Source: Symbiodinium natans
Lineage: Eukaryota > Sar > Dinophyceae > Suessiales > Symbiodiniaceae
DNA length: 64,000 nucleotides
Direction of reading: 5' to 3'
NCBI GenBank assembly: GCA_905221605.1
Contig: CAJNDS010002374.1
Span: forward strand, 310,001-374,000
A program made the translations under genes and the position numbers. Positions 20,823 through 32,453 of this stretch are shown here, piece by piece. The notes beneath the pieces are model-generated. The model searched no databases and had not been told where the DNA came from. It saw nothing but the letters and a program-made list of their open reading frames with translations. How positions within the stretch are numbered: position 1 is the stretch's first letter; every line of letters starts with the position of its first letter.

Positions 20823-23800
20823 CGGTTCTGAGGCCGGCGCCCTTGAGGAGGCCTTGGCGGCTCAGCGCCGGGCGGAGGCGCTGGTGACGGAGCTGCAGAA
20901 CCAGGTGGCCCAGTGGCTGCAAGCCACCAGGCGCCCTCCCTTCAGCGCAGCTGCGGGAAGTGGTTACTTGTGGCACTGCAGAAGCTTACACTGGACATCG
21001 CAGGCAGACGATGGAAGTCGCCCTGCGTGGTTTCACGAAGCTGGCTTCGATCACCGGCCACAAGGTCCGGGCTGAGCACGCGCTGAGCGCCGAAGACCCG
21101 GGTGCCGTCCCAGGTTCCCCAAGCTGAGCTGAAGTTCATGCAGGCCTGGCCGCCACGTTTGGAGAGTTACAGCCACCCCTTTTCAGATCTGCCGCTGTGT
21201 GTTTTGCAAAGGGGCTATCTTGTGGGAGGCCTTCGCCACATCAGAGCCGACACCGGCAGAGGCCACGCCCCCATATGAACTTCAGCAGTCCAATGAGCCA
21301 CATGAGCCACATGAGCGCCCCCCCCATGTCTCTGGTTGAGAGGTGCTCAAAGCCATGAAAGAAGCCTCGCCCAAGTTCGAGGTCCCTCTCTTGACCCTCG
21401 ACTTCTTTCCAAGAGTGCTCTCTCTCTCTCTCTCTCTCTGGCTTTGTTTGTCTTGACGTGCAAAGAAACGCCTTCCGGCCAGGTCTGGGTCAGCGAGGCC
21501 CTGGCCAAGTACGCTAAGGGCTTCGCCAAAGACGGCGCCCCGGCGCCGCCCGCGGAGCCGCCGGCCAAGGCCAAAACAGAGGGAGAAAGAAGGAAAGGGG
21601 GGGAAGGGGGGGAAGGGGGGGAGGGGTAGAGGGGGAATCAGAGGGGGTCTCTCTCCCTGGGGTTTTGTCCTTAGAGTGTTTAGGATCGCACCAAGAACAA
21701 GGGAAGAGCACGAAAGAAGGAGAGGTGTAAAAGAGAGAGAGTTTGGGAGCGACAAGCATATATCCTTCTGGGAGGATGACGAGGCCGCGGTGCAGGAGGC
21801 ACCGAAAGAGGTGGTGTACAAAGGCCCTCTGCAGAGGGGAATCTGCGCAACAGAAGAGCATGCCCCAGTGCACAGATCTTTTAGCATCTGCAGCGCGTCG
21901 GAGGAGATCCCAAGGAGGTCCAGGAGCTGAAGCGGATCACGCAGAAGCAGCAGGCAAACGACGGCAGAGACTCTTTGAGGGGGGGAGCCCACATGGGCCT
22001 GCCCTGTGCCCCTGTTGCGCAGGAGGAGATTTCGAAGCTGCTCCTCACAATCGACGAGCTGCGGAAGCGCATGGAGAACATCAAGGTCCAGCGCTGCATC
22101 AAGGTGTATATAAGTGGTGTATCGCAACGACGTTTCTTCCGGCATGTTCACATACGGCATCCGCCCCTATCGTTAAACCCTGGTTTTCCATACGTACTTG
22201 CTGACCACCGGCGCATCGGCGCAGCAGCTTGGATATCGGAAGTTTGTCTCTTTTTCCGTCCCTTCCAGGTCGTTTCCTTGGATGCTGGCCCCGGTGTAGC
22301 TGGCACGGTTGACAACATCATGGAGAAAGTTGGCCTGAAGGATGGATCGGGTGAGATAGACTCTGATCATGTTCGACAACGGAGAAGCCTAGGGGGAACG
22401 GTGATGGCAGCGAAAGCCAAAATCCAACGTTCCCCAAGTTCTCAGTGTCGTAGCTCCGCAGCGAAGGACATCATGGAAGCAGGGCTGACGCGGAATCCCC
22501 CGGTGTTGAAGGGCGTCTTTGAGCGCCTCTACTCCGATGCCATCCAGCGCATCCAGAGGCCACATGTGGCCACGCCCTTCTTGTGGTTTTTGAAAGTTTG
22601 TCAAAAGGGGGCTTCCTCTGGAGCAGGTACGGGCTAATCCGGCAGCAGATGCTGCTGGCCAACAAAGCCTACGCAGCCGTGGTGGAGGCCGTCGCTTCAG
22701 AGCAGGAGGCTCCCCCCTTGCTGCATTCATCCTCGCATAGGGCCCCCCCCCCCCCCCACGATTTCCACAGAAATTTTCTTGCGACGGAGGATCCCCGCAT
22801 GCCTGACTTTGAGCGACTGAATGACACGACGGATGCCACGATCAGGGGCATGTGGTGCCCTGCGCGCGTTCCGATTTCCGTTCATTTCCGCTTTCGACAC
22901 TTCGATGGGCTAATCAGCAACACCTTGTTCGACACTCCTGCTCAATTTTGCAACTTGCAAATTCTTTGCTTTCAATTGCTATTTGCTTCTTTGTTTGCAT
23001 CTTTGCTTCTTTGCTTCTTTGCTTCTTGCTCCGAATGAGGTACCACACCGAATACCTCTTCCGACGTGCCTGTGAGTATGCCATGTCGCAGGGCGTCGAG
23101 GCCATGCGGTCCAGTGGGTCGGGGTTTGGGTCAGCGGACCTTTGGAGTTAAGAGGCTTCGCTTGTGAAAGCCCAGCAGAGCCTGGTCTCAGAGTTCGAGG
23201 CGCAGGCGCAGAGTGCCGGAAGAGAGCGCCGCTCGAGGAATTGTGCTGCGTACCACTGTAGAGAGTTTGAGTCACCAGTCTCGCAAAATGGGCTTTCAGC
23301 AAGTTCTCAACGCATGTCAGAGTCATGATGATGCACCTGATGATTACGATTACCAGAAACACCTGCAGCCATCGCCAGAGTTATCGCCTCCACAGCATAG
23401 CCACTCGTCTCTAGTTGGATGCTGCCCCCAGCACAAGCGATGATCTTCCTTGAGAAATCTCAGAGTAATCGTGCATGGAAGCTGGAGCACGGCCGGTGTG
23501 GGCATGGGGTGTGGCACCGCTCGGCCGCGGGAATGCGCCTCGTATTGCCGCTTGCAGAGAGCGCTGGGTCCCGCGCGCTCATCGTCGGCCTCCGTGTCCG
23601 AACACACGTGCCGCGAGCGGTGCGCTTAGAGCTGCCTTGGCACCTGCCGGGGGCGCCTGGCTGCTTTGGCTGCTCGCCTCAAAAGAGACCAATTTGTTTT
23701 GTATGTGCTGTGCAGAACGTGCAATGTCAAGAGGATTCTCTTTGGAGAGCCTCTTGCCAAGGGCGACGCTCTCAACACGCCGATTTCAAAAGGTGTGCAG

Positions 23801-24255
23801 GAAGGCGCATCGAGCAAGTCAGCTGTGGAGCGGTCGTAGTAGTGGTCAGGAGCCACCTGAAAGGTCACAAAGCTTGCCTCCCAGAACGTCGCTCGAATCA
23901 GGCTCGTAAAGCGAAAATGCGAAAATGCGTACGTTTTCTTTTCCAGTCTTCTGACCTCTCTGCGCGCTTTGCAGGCTGGAGGGATTGGAGGGCTTCCGGG
24001 AAGATTTCTTTGACGCCTGCACGACGGAAGAGGCTGCCTAGGTCAGTGAGTTGTATTCGCTGAGTCCATCGATGTTCGCTGCAGGATTTTTTGTGGAACG
24101 CAGTCAAAGACCCTGTGCAAACGGAGCCCTGCCCTGAGTTTCTGGGATGATGGGCAGGCACCTCCTTGCATGCAAGCACATCCGATTGGACGTCAGGAGA
24201 GCCGTCACACGCTCCTTCAAGCTGGTCGTGAAGTGGCTGCCGGAAGAGGTGGGAC
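20823..24255 (+). CDS. Multi-exon gene of unknown function, largely helical protein
   Basis: A run of short open segments, each after an AG|G acceptor, has charged, helix-favouring composition: ALEEALAAQRRAEALVTELQ (20840), EALAKYAKGFAKDG (21495), DDEAAVQEAPKE (21777), PKEVQELKRITQKQQAND (21907), EEISKLLLTIDELRKRMENI (22024), GPGVAGTVDNIMEKVGLKDG (22292), NPPVLKGVFERLYSDAIQRI (22495), QQMLLANKAYAAVVEAVAS (22643), PRMPDFERLNDTTDATI (22795), YHTEYLFRRACEYAMSQG (23041), KRILFGEPLAKGDALNTPIS (23727), LEGFREDFFDACTTEEA (23993), DFLWNAVKDPVQTEPCPEFL (24087) and RLDVRRAVTRSFKLVVKWLP (24182). I recognise no family. The limits are uncertain and it may belong to the same transcript as the downstream oxygenase, because that gene lacks an obvious first exon. 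Coding potential is convincing; gene identity is not. Confidence 0.55.
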
Positions 24256-24356
24256 CTCTGTGAGTGTGCCTTACACGTTGGGGGCCTGCTGAATAGCTCG
24301 TAGACGGTTCCACGGGGAGGTTTAGGGAGTTTGGGGCGTGCGGCGCGTTGGCACAG

Positions 24357-27300
24357 CGTCGCAGAGGTGCTCCGCTCCGTGCAGCGCCTCTTCGCGGACC
24401 CGGCGGCGCCGCCGGCGCTGCTCCTCTCGGGCCTCCCGCTGGACACGGAGATCCCACCCACCCCGGCGCTGCCCGGCGACTTCCGCCTGCCCGTCGCCGA
24501 GGCGCTGACTCGGAAGCTCCTTTGGGCGTATGCCCGCGGCCAGATGCGGCCGCAACAGACCGAGCTCATCAGCACCATGCCCTGTGCATTGCCCTTCGCA
24601 GAGGCCTGGCTGCTGGGACTGGCGCGCTGCCTCGGACTGCCCTATGGCCTCCTGGGGCCGGAACCCCAAAATTTGCAGAGTCACAACAATTTTTTAACAC
24701 ATCTAACATAAATAGCAATCAGAAAATATACAGAAATAAATATAAAAAGGGAAATATGAATCAATAAAGGATTCACTTTTCTACATAAGCTTTCTCGTTT
24801 TTCTACCTGGCTGGGCTGGTTGGGGTCTCGAGGTTCTACACAGAGAATGCCCGTGGAGGCCTCATCCGGGACCTCGCACCAAAGCCAGGAGACTGGGAGC
24901 TTCTCTCGGTTTTTTCCGGTGTTCAGGGGCAAGGAAGGGTTGAAGCATCCTCGAATGGATGGCGCGCCTGCGATGCAGCGTCGCATGCGAGCAAGTATAG
25001 GAAATTTTCTTGGTGAGAAGCCCCCTCCTCTTTTCTCAGGACTGGGCGGCATCAATCAGCCGCACATCGACCTGGGATTCCACCGGGACGTCCCCAAGCA
25101 GCGGTGCTCAGCTCTGGACAGCACCAAGCACATCAAAGCGCACACCCCTCCTGAGACACATCCCGAGCTTCACCGCTCCCCTCAGCTCGCAAAAGACGTC
25201 CAAAAAGAGGTGCAGTCAAGATCTTGTAAAGATTTGTTTTTTTTTTTGTGTTTGCCGAGGTGTGTCTCGGGGGCCCTCAGTGAGCCGGACGGCTTCATCC
25301 TGCTGGCCGCCCGCGGCGACCCGAAGGCGGGGAAAAGCCGGGAGGTAGCGCAAAAAGCAAATCAGCTTGATGGAGTCTTAAATTACGGCTGGAAGTTTGC
25401 AAAGAAGCAATAGCACGTTCTTTGTCTTTGTGTTCCGCTCGTGTTCCTCTCGTATGTCCCATGCTCAGCACGGGGCGAAGACGCGGATCTGCGGCCACCG
25501 GCGCTTGACCGAGTCTCTGACAGCCGCCGAGCTCGAGGCGCAGAAGCTTTCTGCCAAGAAGCACAAAATTTCCACAGGAAGGAAGACATGCAGCCCCTCT
25601 CTAAGGCGTGTCCAAGAGTTTCTTGTTTTTCATCCTGCTCTTGTACTTCGGATCCTTTCTTCAGGCACTGCGCCGCAGCCCCGTGCGGGCCGAGTGCGTG
25701 AGGCGAGAGAGAGTTTGGGGAGAGAGTCTGTGACGAGGGGGGGCAGGAGCACACTTGTGCTCGTCCGCTGTCACGGTCTCGTCCGCTTCTAGGGGTTTTG
25801 GGCTGTCATGGTCTCGAGTCTCGTCCGCTTCTAGGGGTGTTGGGCTGTCACGGTCTCGTCCGCTTCTAGGGGTGTTGGGCTGTCACGGTCTCGTCCGCTT
25901 CTAGGGGTGTTGGGCTGTCACGGTCTCGTCCGCTTCTAGGGGTGTTGGGCTGTCACGGTCTCGTCCGCTTCTAGGGGTGTTGGGCTGTCACGGTCTCGTC
26001 CGCTTCTAGGGGTGTTGGGCTGTCACGGTCTCGTCCGCTTCTAGGGGTGTTGGGCTGTCACGGTCTCGTCCGCTTCTAGGGGTGTTGGGCTGTCACGGTC
26101 TCGTCCGCTTCTAGGGGTGTTGGGCTGTCACGGTCTCGTCCGCTTCTAGGGGTGTTGGGCTGTCACGGTCTCGTCCGCTTCTAGGGGTGTTGGGCTGTCA
26201 CGGTCTCGTCCGCTTCTAGGGGTGTTGGGCTGTCACGGTCTCGTCCGCTTCTAGGGGTGTTGGGCTGTCACGGTCTCGTCCGCTTCTAGGGGCGTTGGGC
26301 TGTCAGGGTCTCGTCCGCTTCTAGGGGTGTTGGGCTGTCACGGTCTCGTCCGCTTCTAGGGGTGTTGGGCTGTCACGGTCTCGTCCGCTTCTAGGGGCGT
26401 TGGCCTGTCAGGGTCTCGTCCGCTTCTAGGGGTGTTGGGCTGTCACGGTCTCGTCCGCTTCTATAGGGTGTTGGGCTGTCACGGTCTCGTCCGCTTCTAG
26501 GGGTGTTGGGCTGTCACGGTCTCGTCCGCTTCTAGGGGTGTTGGGCTGTCACGGTCTCGTCCGCTTCTAGGGGTGTTGGGCTGTCACGGTCTCGTCCGCT
26601 TCTAGGGGTGTTGGGCTGTCACGGTCTCGTCCGCTTCTAGGGGTGGTGGGCTGTCACGGTCTCGTCCGCTTCTAGGGGTGTTGGGCTGTCACGGTCTCGT
26701 CCGCTTCTAGGGGTGTTGGGCTGTCACGGTCTCGTCCGCTTCTAGGGGTGTTGGGCTGTCACGGTCTCGTCCGCTTCTAGGGGTGTTGGGCTGTCACGGT
26801 CTCGTCCGCTTCTAGGGGTGTTGGGCTGTCACGGTCTCGTCCGCTTCTAGGGGTGTTGGGCTGTCACGGTCTCGTCCGCTTCTAGGGGTGTTGGGCTGTC
26901 ACGGTCTCGTCCGCTTCTAGGGGTGTTGGGCTGTCACGGTCTCGTCCGCTTCTAGGGGTGTTGGGCTGTCACGGTCTCGTCCGCTTCTAGGGGTGTTGGG
27001 CTGTCACGGTCTCGTCCGCTTCTAGGGGTGTTGGGCTGTCACGGTCTCGTCCGCTTCTAGGGGTGTTGGGCTGTCACGGTCTCGTCCGCTTCTAGGGGTG
27101 TTGGGCTGTCACGGTCTCGTCCGCTTCTAGGGGTGTTGGGCTGTCACGGTCTCGTCCGCTTCTAGGGGCGTTGGGCTGTCAGGGTCTCGTCCGCTTCTAG
27201 GGGTGTTGGGCTGTCACGGTCTCGTCCGCTTCTAGGGGTGTTGGGCTGTCACGGTCTCGTCCGCTTCTAGGGGCGTTGGCCTGTCAGGGTCTCGTCCGCT

Positions 27301-30300
27301 TCTAGGGGTGTTGGGCTGTCACGGTCTCGTCCGCTTCTATAGGGTGTTGGGCTGTCACGGTCTCGTCCGCTTCTAGGGGTGTTGGGCTGTCACGGTCTCG
27401 TCCGCTTCTAGGGGTGTTGGGCTGTCACGGTCTCGTCCGCGTCTAGGGGTGTTGGGCTGTCACGGTCTCGTCCGCTTCTAGGGGTGTTGGGCTGTCACGG
27501 TCTCGTCCGCTTCTAGGGGTGTTTTGGCTGCCACGTTCTCGTCCGCTTCTGGGGTGTTGGGCTGTCGAACGGTCTCGTCGCTTCTATGGGTGTTGGCTNN
27601 NNNNNNNNNNNNNNNNNNNNNNNNNNNNNNNNNNNNNNNNNNNNNNNNNNNNNNNNNNNNNNNNNNNNNNNNNNNNNNNNNNNNNNNNNNNNNNNNNNTG
27701 TCACGGTCTCGTCCGCTTGTAGGGGTTTTGGGCTGTCACGGTCTCGTCCGCTTCTCGGGGTTTTGGGCTGTCACGGTCTCGTCCGCTTCTAGGGGTGTTG
27801 GGCTGTCACGGTCTCGTCGTGTTGGGCTGTCACGGTCTCGTCCGCTTCTAGGGGTTTTGGGCTGTCACGGCCTCGTCCGCTTCTAGGGGTGTTGGGCTGT
27901 CACGGTCTCGTCCGCTTCTAGGGGTGTTGGGCTGTCACGGTCTCGTACGCTTCTAGGGGTGTTAGGCTGTCACGGTCTCGTCCGCTTCTAAGGGTGTTGG
28001 GCTTCAGGGGTGTTGGGCTGTCACGGTCTCGTCCGCTTCTAGGGGTGTTGGCTGTCACGGTCTCGGTAAGCTTCTAGGGGTGTTGGGCTGTCACACTAGG
28101 GGGTTGGGCTCACGTCTCGCTTCTAGGGGTGTTGGGCTGTCACGGTCTCGTCCGCTTCTTGGGGGTTTTGGGCTGTCACGGTCTCGAGTCTCGTCCGCTT
28201 TGGGCGCGGTCTCGTCCGCTTCTAGGGGTGTTGGGCTGTCACGGTCTCTTCCGCTTCTAGGGGTTTTGGGCTGTCAGGGTCTCGTCCGCTTCTAGGGGTT
28301 TTGGGCTGTCACGGTCTCGTCCGCTTCTAGGAGTGTTGGGCTGTCACGGTCTCGTCCGCTTCTAGGGGTGTTGGGCTGTCACGGTCTCGTCCGCTTCTAG
28401 GGGTTTTGGGCTGTCACGGTCTCGTCCGCTTCTAGGGGTGTTGGGCTGTCACGGTCTCTTCCGCTTCTATCTGAAGATCCCAAATGCCTCCCGTTCCAAA
28501 GTGTCGGGTAGTGCAACCTCGTGATCCCAGCGCAGATCAACCAAAATTCCTCGTTCTAAATGATCTGTTTTCACCTACTTGTGCTTCTGCGCGCCGCGCG
28601 TAAGCTCAAGTCCACCAAGATTCCTCGTTCTAAATGGTCCGTTTTCACCTACTTGTGCTTCCGCGCGCCGCACGTAAGCGCAAGTCCACCAAGATTCCTC
28701 GTTCTAAATGGTCCGTTTTCACCTACTTGTGCTTCCGCGCGCCGCGCGTCAGCGCAAGTCCACCAAGATTCCTCGTTCTAAATGGTCCGTTTTCACCTAC
28801 TTGTGCTTCCGCGCGCCGCACGTAAGCGCAAGTCCACCAAGATTCCTCGTTCTAAATGGTCCGTTTTCACCTACTTGTGCTTCCGCGCGCCGCGCGTAAG
28901 CGCAAGTCCACCAAGATTCCTCGTTCTAAATGGTCCGTTTTCACCTACTTGTGCTTCCGCGCTCTGCGCGTAAGCGCAAGTCAACCAAAATTCCTCACTG
29001 TAAAGAGTCTGTTTTCAGCCACGTGCCAAATCCTGAATCTGTACTCCAAAGCTCACTTGTGCTACCGCGCGCGGCGCGGAAGCGCAAGTGACCACATCCA
29101 TGGCGCAAGTACAGGTTGCCAAAGCGCGCACTTGTGCTATGGATGGGGTCGCTTGTGCTACCGAGCGCGGCGCGGAAGCGCAAGTGGGATTTGGAGTGCG
29201 GGTTCCCAGTCGATGGAAATCCCATGCACTGTTGCACTGCTTTTAATAAGCCACCCCCCACCCCCCTCCCCCCCCGACCCTACTTAAAGAAATTAGAAGC
29301 ACCCCAATCTAGGGGGGCCATCCTCAAGCCTCAGACCCTTGAGGCCCACAGCGGCCATTCTGCTGTTGCCACAAGCTATTTCCACTTTTCGGTCCAGGAA
29401 AAGTTGATTTGGCTTGTCGTTTTGATATAGTTCTAGTTCTGGAGTGTTGTTCTTGAGTGTTCAGAGCTCAGCAGCATGATCAGTACTTCTGTGTTGACTC
29501 TGCTGTATTGCTGAGAGACCATGCTTTCATCCCTGGAAAACCACAGTGACCCTTCTGCTGTTGCCACAAGCTATTTCTACTTTTCGGTCCAGAAAAGGTT
29601 GATTTGGCTTGTCGTTTTGATGTAGTTCTACTTCTGGAGTGTTGTTCTTGAGTGTTCAGAGCTCAGCAACTCTTGCTGTGTTGCTTACTGAGTAACTGTC
29701 AAGGCTATGTGTTTTTCGAAAGGCCGTATGGTACCCCAGACGGTAGTTCAACTTTGGACTGACAGAGAGTGGAATAACCTTATCAAAACCACTAAGACAA
29801 CGTCCAACGCCACCAAAATATTGTTGTTTTCCATGTGCCACCATCTCGTGAACCCCCCCCCCCCCTTGCCTGCGCCACATGTGGTTTAAACTGTGATTTG
29901 CACAACTACCTTATGTGTGGTTTTCCATGGTTTCCCAATTTGGAACGGGAGGCTTCCCCACGGGAGGCATTTGGGATCTCTATATTCTAGGGGTTTTGGG
30001 CTGTCACGGTCTCGTCCGCTTCTAGGGGTTTTGGGCTGTCACGGTCTCGTTGTTGGGCTGTCGCGGTCTCGTCCGCTTCTAGGGGTGTTGGGCTGTCACG
30101 GTCTCCTCCGCTTCTAGGGGTTTTGGGCTGTCACGGTCTCGAGTCTCGTCCGCTTTGGGCGCGGTCTCGTCCGCTTCTAGGGGTGTTGTTGGGCTGTCAT
30201 GGCCGCTTCTAGGGGTTTGGGCTGTCACGGTCTCGTCCGCTTCTAGGGGTTTTGGGCTGTCACGGTCTCGAGTCTCGTCCGCTTTGGGGGTTTTGGGCTG

Positions 30301-31602
30301 TCGCGGTCTCGTCCGCTTCTAGGGGTGTTCCAGGGGTGTTGGGCTGTCACGGTCTCGAGTCTTGTCCGCTTTGGGGGTTCTGGGGCTGTCGCGGTCTCGT
30401 CCGCTTCTAGGCTGTCACGGTCTCGTCCGCTTCTAGGGGTTTTTGGCTGTCACGGTCTCGTCCGCTTCTAAGGGTGTTGGGCTGTCACGGTCTCGAGTCT
30501 CGTCCGCTTTGGGGGTTTTGGGCTGTCGCGGTCTCGTCCGCTTCTAGGGGTGTTGGGCTGTCACGGTCTCGTCCGCTTCTAGGGGTGTTGGGCTGTCACG
30601 GTCTCGTCCGCTTCTAGGGGTGTTGGGCTGTCACGGTCTCGTCCGCTTTTCTAGGGGTGTTGGGCTGTCACGGTCTCGTCCGCTTCTGGGGGTTTTGGGC
30701 TCTCACACAAAATTGATGCGCTCACGCATGCAGAGTGGCTTTCTTGCAGACTTGGTCAGGCCAGGCGGAGTGTCTCCGTATGGCCAGGCCTTCTACGCCG
30801 TGGCGGGCCCCGAGGCTCGAGGGCAAAGGTCTCAGCGCGTGAAAACAGTCTTGGCTGTGAGACAGGCGGACCCGGAGATCACCTTCTTCTACATTCCCGA
30901 CCACCAGGCATTCGGCAGTAGCGCCTCCCCATGCCTCCACGCATCTCATGCCTCGCCACCATGCGCATGCGCGAGCTCGTAATATTTGAAGGAGTTCTCA
31001 TATCGGATCGTCAGCGAGGATGCCGAGACGGAGGTGGGGACTTCAAGATGCACAAGAGTCATCCGAACCTCAGCCTGTCTAGCTGATCTGAGCCCCCAGG
31101 CCGCGTACCACCGGGCGCTGGCCGCAGCTGGGGAGGCCTGCGACTCCATCGACCTGCAGGCGCGGTTCCCCTGAAAAGAAGAGTGTAAAAAAAGCACATT
31201 CAGAGTGTTGCGCTCGGTTGCGCCTAGCTAGCCAGCTCTAAGGCAGAGCGATAAGCACTTTGCTTGCCATTTTCAAGTCTAGCCGAGCCTCGCCGCGGTC
31301 TTGCTCTCTCTTTTGTTTGCTTTCTGGTTTTTCATGCACCAAAACAAAAAGCCTCAGGCCGGGGACGCGCTGCTCATCGACAACACGCGCTGCAACCACG
31401 CGCGCACGGCCTTCGAAGCGCAGCAGGCGCCGTGGCGTCGGCGGAGAGCGCGGAGAGCGGCGCGCGGGCGGAAGCCAGAGCGCAGAGCACGGAGCAGCGT
31501 GGCTTCATGTTAAACTTATTTGTTGATGGCACATGTCTGTCCGCGCGAGCAGGATGGAACCGACCGGTGGTTGCTGAAGACCTTCGTGTCCAGAGGTGCG
31601 GG
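24357..31602 (+). CDS. Clavaminate-synthase-like Fe(II)/2-oxoglutarate-dependent oxygenase (TauD superfamily), interrupted by a 5-kb repeat-filled intron
   Basis: Such enzymes hydroxylate small substrates, often amino acids or their derivatives. The first recognised exon (24357-about 24670) contains LLLSGLPLDTEIPPTPALP, the typical N-terminal 'lrGlP.d..lPpTP', and LLGLARCLGLPYGLLGPE. Next come YTENARGGLIRDLAPKPGDW (24837) and QPHIDLGFHRDVP (25057), where His 25063-25065 and Asp 25069-25071 form the HxD iron ligands. PDGFILLAARGDPKAG lies at about 25287. After the minisatellite intron come exons with ITFFYIPDHQAF (30879), AYHRALAAAGEACDSIDLQ (31103), then GDALLIDNTRCNHARTAF (31363) with the distal His at 31397-31399, and finally DRWLLKTFVSR (about 31560). 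The triad and the oxoglutarate-binding Arg are intact. No start codon is visible, so a 5' exon lies upstream. The substrate cannot be inferred. Confidence 0.8.
25763..28469. repeat. 35-bp minisatellite array (first block), in an oxygenase intron
   Basis: The unit is 35 bp, beginning CGGTCTCGTCCGCTTCTAGG and ending GGTGTTGGGCTGTCA, repeated head to tail dozens of times. It is very homogeneous from about 25860 to 27500 and degenerate toward 27520-28300. Rare variants (GGCGTTGG with CAGGG; a one-base insertion giving CTATAGGG) recur exactly 876 bp apart. A 100-N assembly gap lies inside, so the true length is unknown. Open frames reading GLSRSRPLLGV are products of the repeat. Confidence 0.97.
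27599..27698. other. Assembly gap, 100 N
   Basis: Exactly 100 unknown bases inside the 35-bp array. The round number suggests a placeholder of unknown true size. Confidence 0.99.
28556..29000. repeat. 74-bp tandem repeat, about six copies, each with an internal palindrome
   Basis: Copies start at about 28560, 28634, 28708, 28782, 28856 and 28930. Each has CGTTCTAAATGGTCCGTTTT, then an imperfect palindrome running from ACTTGTGCTTCCGCGCG to the complementary CGCGTAAGCGCAAGT. Copies differ at a few positions (ACGT against GCGT in the loop side). It lies inside the transposon-like element. The ORFs of 60-70 residues that it creates are artefacts. Confidence 0.93.
29054..29190. repeat. Two extra isolated palindromes related to the 74-bp unit
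   Basis: CTTGTGCTACCGCGCGCGGC with a downstream GGAAGCGCAAGTG occurs near 29058, and a near copy occurs near 29150. They match the palindrome of the 74-bp units but lack the rest of the unit. Confidence 0.8.
29358..29672. repeat. Direct duplication of about 118 bp, offset 195 bp, inside the transposon-like element
   Basis: The block starting TGCTGTTGCCACAAGCTATT at 29361 recurs at 29556. It runs through CTTTTCGGTCCAG, GTTGATTTGGCTTGTCGTTT and TCTTGAGTGTTCAGAGCTCA with a few substitutions. Confidence 0.9.
29985..30710. repeat. 35-bp minisatellite array (second block), degenerate
   Basis: The continuation of the first array beyond the inserted element. Units are more variable, with truncated units and GAGTCTCGTCCGCTTTGGG variants. 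The oxygenase coding sequence resumes shortly after it. Confidence 0.95.
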
Positions 31603-31619
31603 TTGCAGGATGAGCATTC

Positions 31620-32412
31620 CTTGTGGGATGGCGGAGAGCAGCTTTAACAAGGGAGTTTTAAGAGTGACCTGAAACACCTCCGCCTTGTGTGCTGACTTCA
31701 CTGGGGCCTCACTAGATCCACTGCTAAGTTCAAGAGGTGGCTGGCGGCGATCCGACTCTTCCGCTTCCTTGGAATGGCCCAGCTTCCTGGCAAAGCCGTG
31801 AGAGCGGGAAAAAAGGGCCGCTGGGATCAGCTGCTTGATGTTTGCTCCGTCTGCACCGCTTTTTTGCTCGGCCTGCTGATGCCACAGGCCGACGAGGGCA
31901 TCACGAGCCCTTCCGCCCCGCGCCGGGAGAAGCCGGAACCTTTGAGAGCACAGCGACGTACCGACGTGCACCAGTCAAATACACCGACTGCCAATCCACC
32001 CAAAAGAGAGTGGGAGCAATACTCCAGCAAGCCACACAAAGCCGCAGACACAGACCAGCTTCCATGGCGCGGGCAGGCCATGCTTCGTTGTGTAGAAGAA
32101 TTGGAAGACAGAGGGTGAGACAGGGAGGTCTCATACCTCTGACGCGCAGGCACAGCGCATCGGGGAGGGGGGTGGGGTGAGGGTGCCTGCAAACGAAAGA
32201 AAGGGCTCATTCTCACAGGAGTTGGACCTCTGGCCAGACGCACCCCTTTGGGGTACTATGCTCGTTCTGGCTCGTGTTGTAAGGTGGTTCAGCTGTTGAT
32301 GCTCAAAAAGTGTGTGTCCTGGGGTTCTTAGCGCGTCGGAGCAGCGCAGGGGCCAGAGCACCATAGAGCGCACAAATGCGGCCGGTAAGGACTTCTTTAG
32401 TGGGGGTCTATG

Positions 32413-32453
<41 letters not shown>

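Larger units (their letters stand above)
28470..29984. mobile_element. Non-autonomous DNA-transposon-like element (1,515 bp) with terminal inverted repeats, inserted in the 35-bp minisatellite
   Basis: Array units stop at 28469 (CCGCTTCTA) and resume at 29985 (TTCTAGGGG). The pentamer TTCTA stands on both sides (28465-28469 and 29985-29989), as a target-site duplication would. Near the left end is AGATCCCAAATGCCTCCCGT (from 28475). The right end carries the same 20 bases reversed and complemented (about 29961-29979), apart from one base at the inner or outer edge, with a small duplication of CCTCCCGT inside. No transposase ORF is present. The interior holds a 74-bp tandem array with hairpin-forming units, two more hairpins and a duplicated block of about 118 bp. 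It probably depends on a transposase encoded elsewhere. Confidence 0.8.

Noticed and set aside
25763-30710. Evenly spaced 35-bp repeats that could suggest a CRISPR array
   Set aside because: There are no unique spacers; units abut head to tail, the host is eukaryotic, and no cas genes are present. It is a minisatellite.
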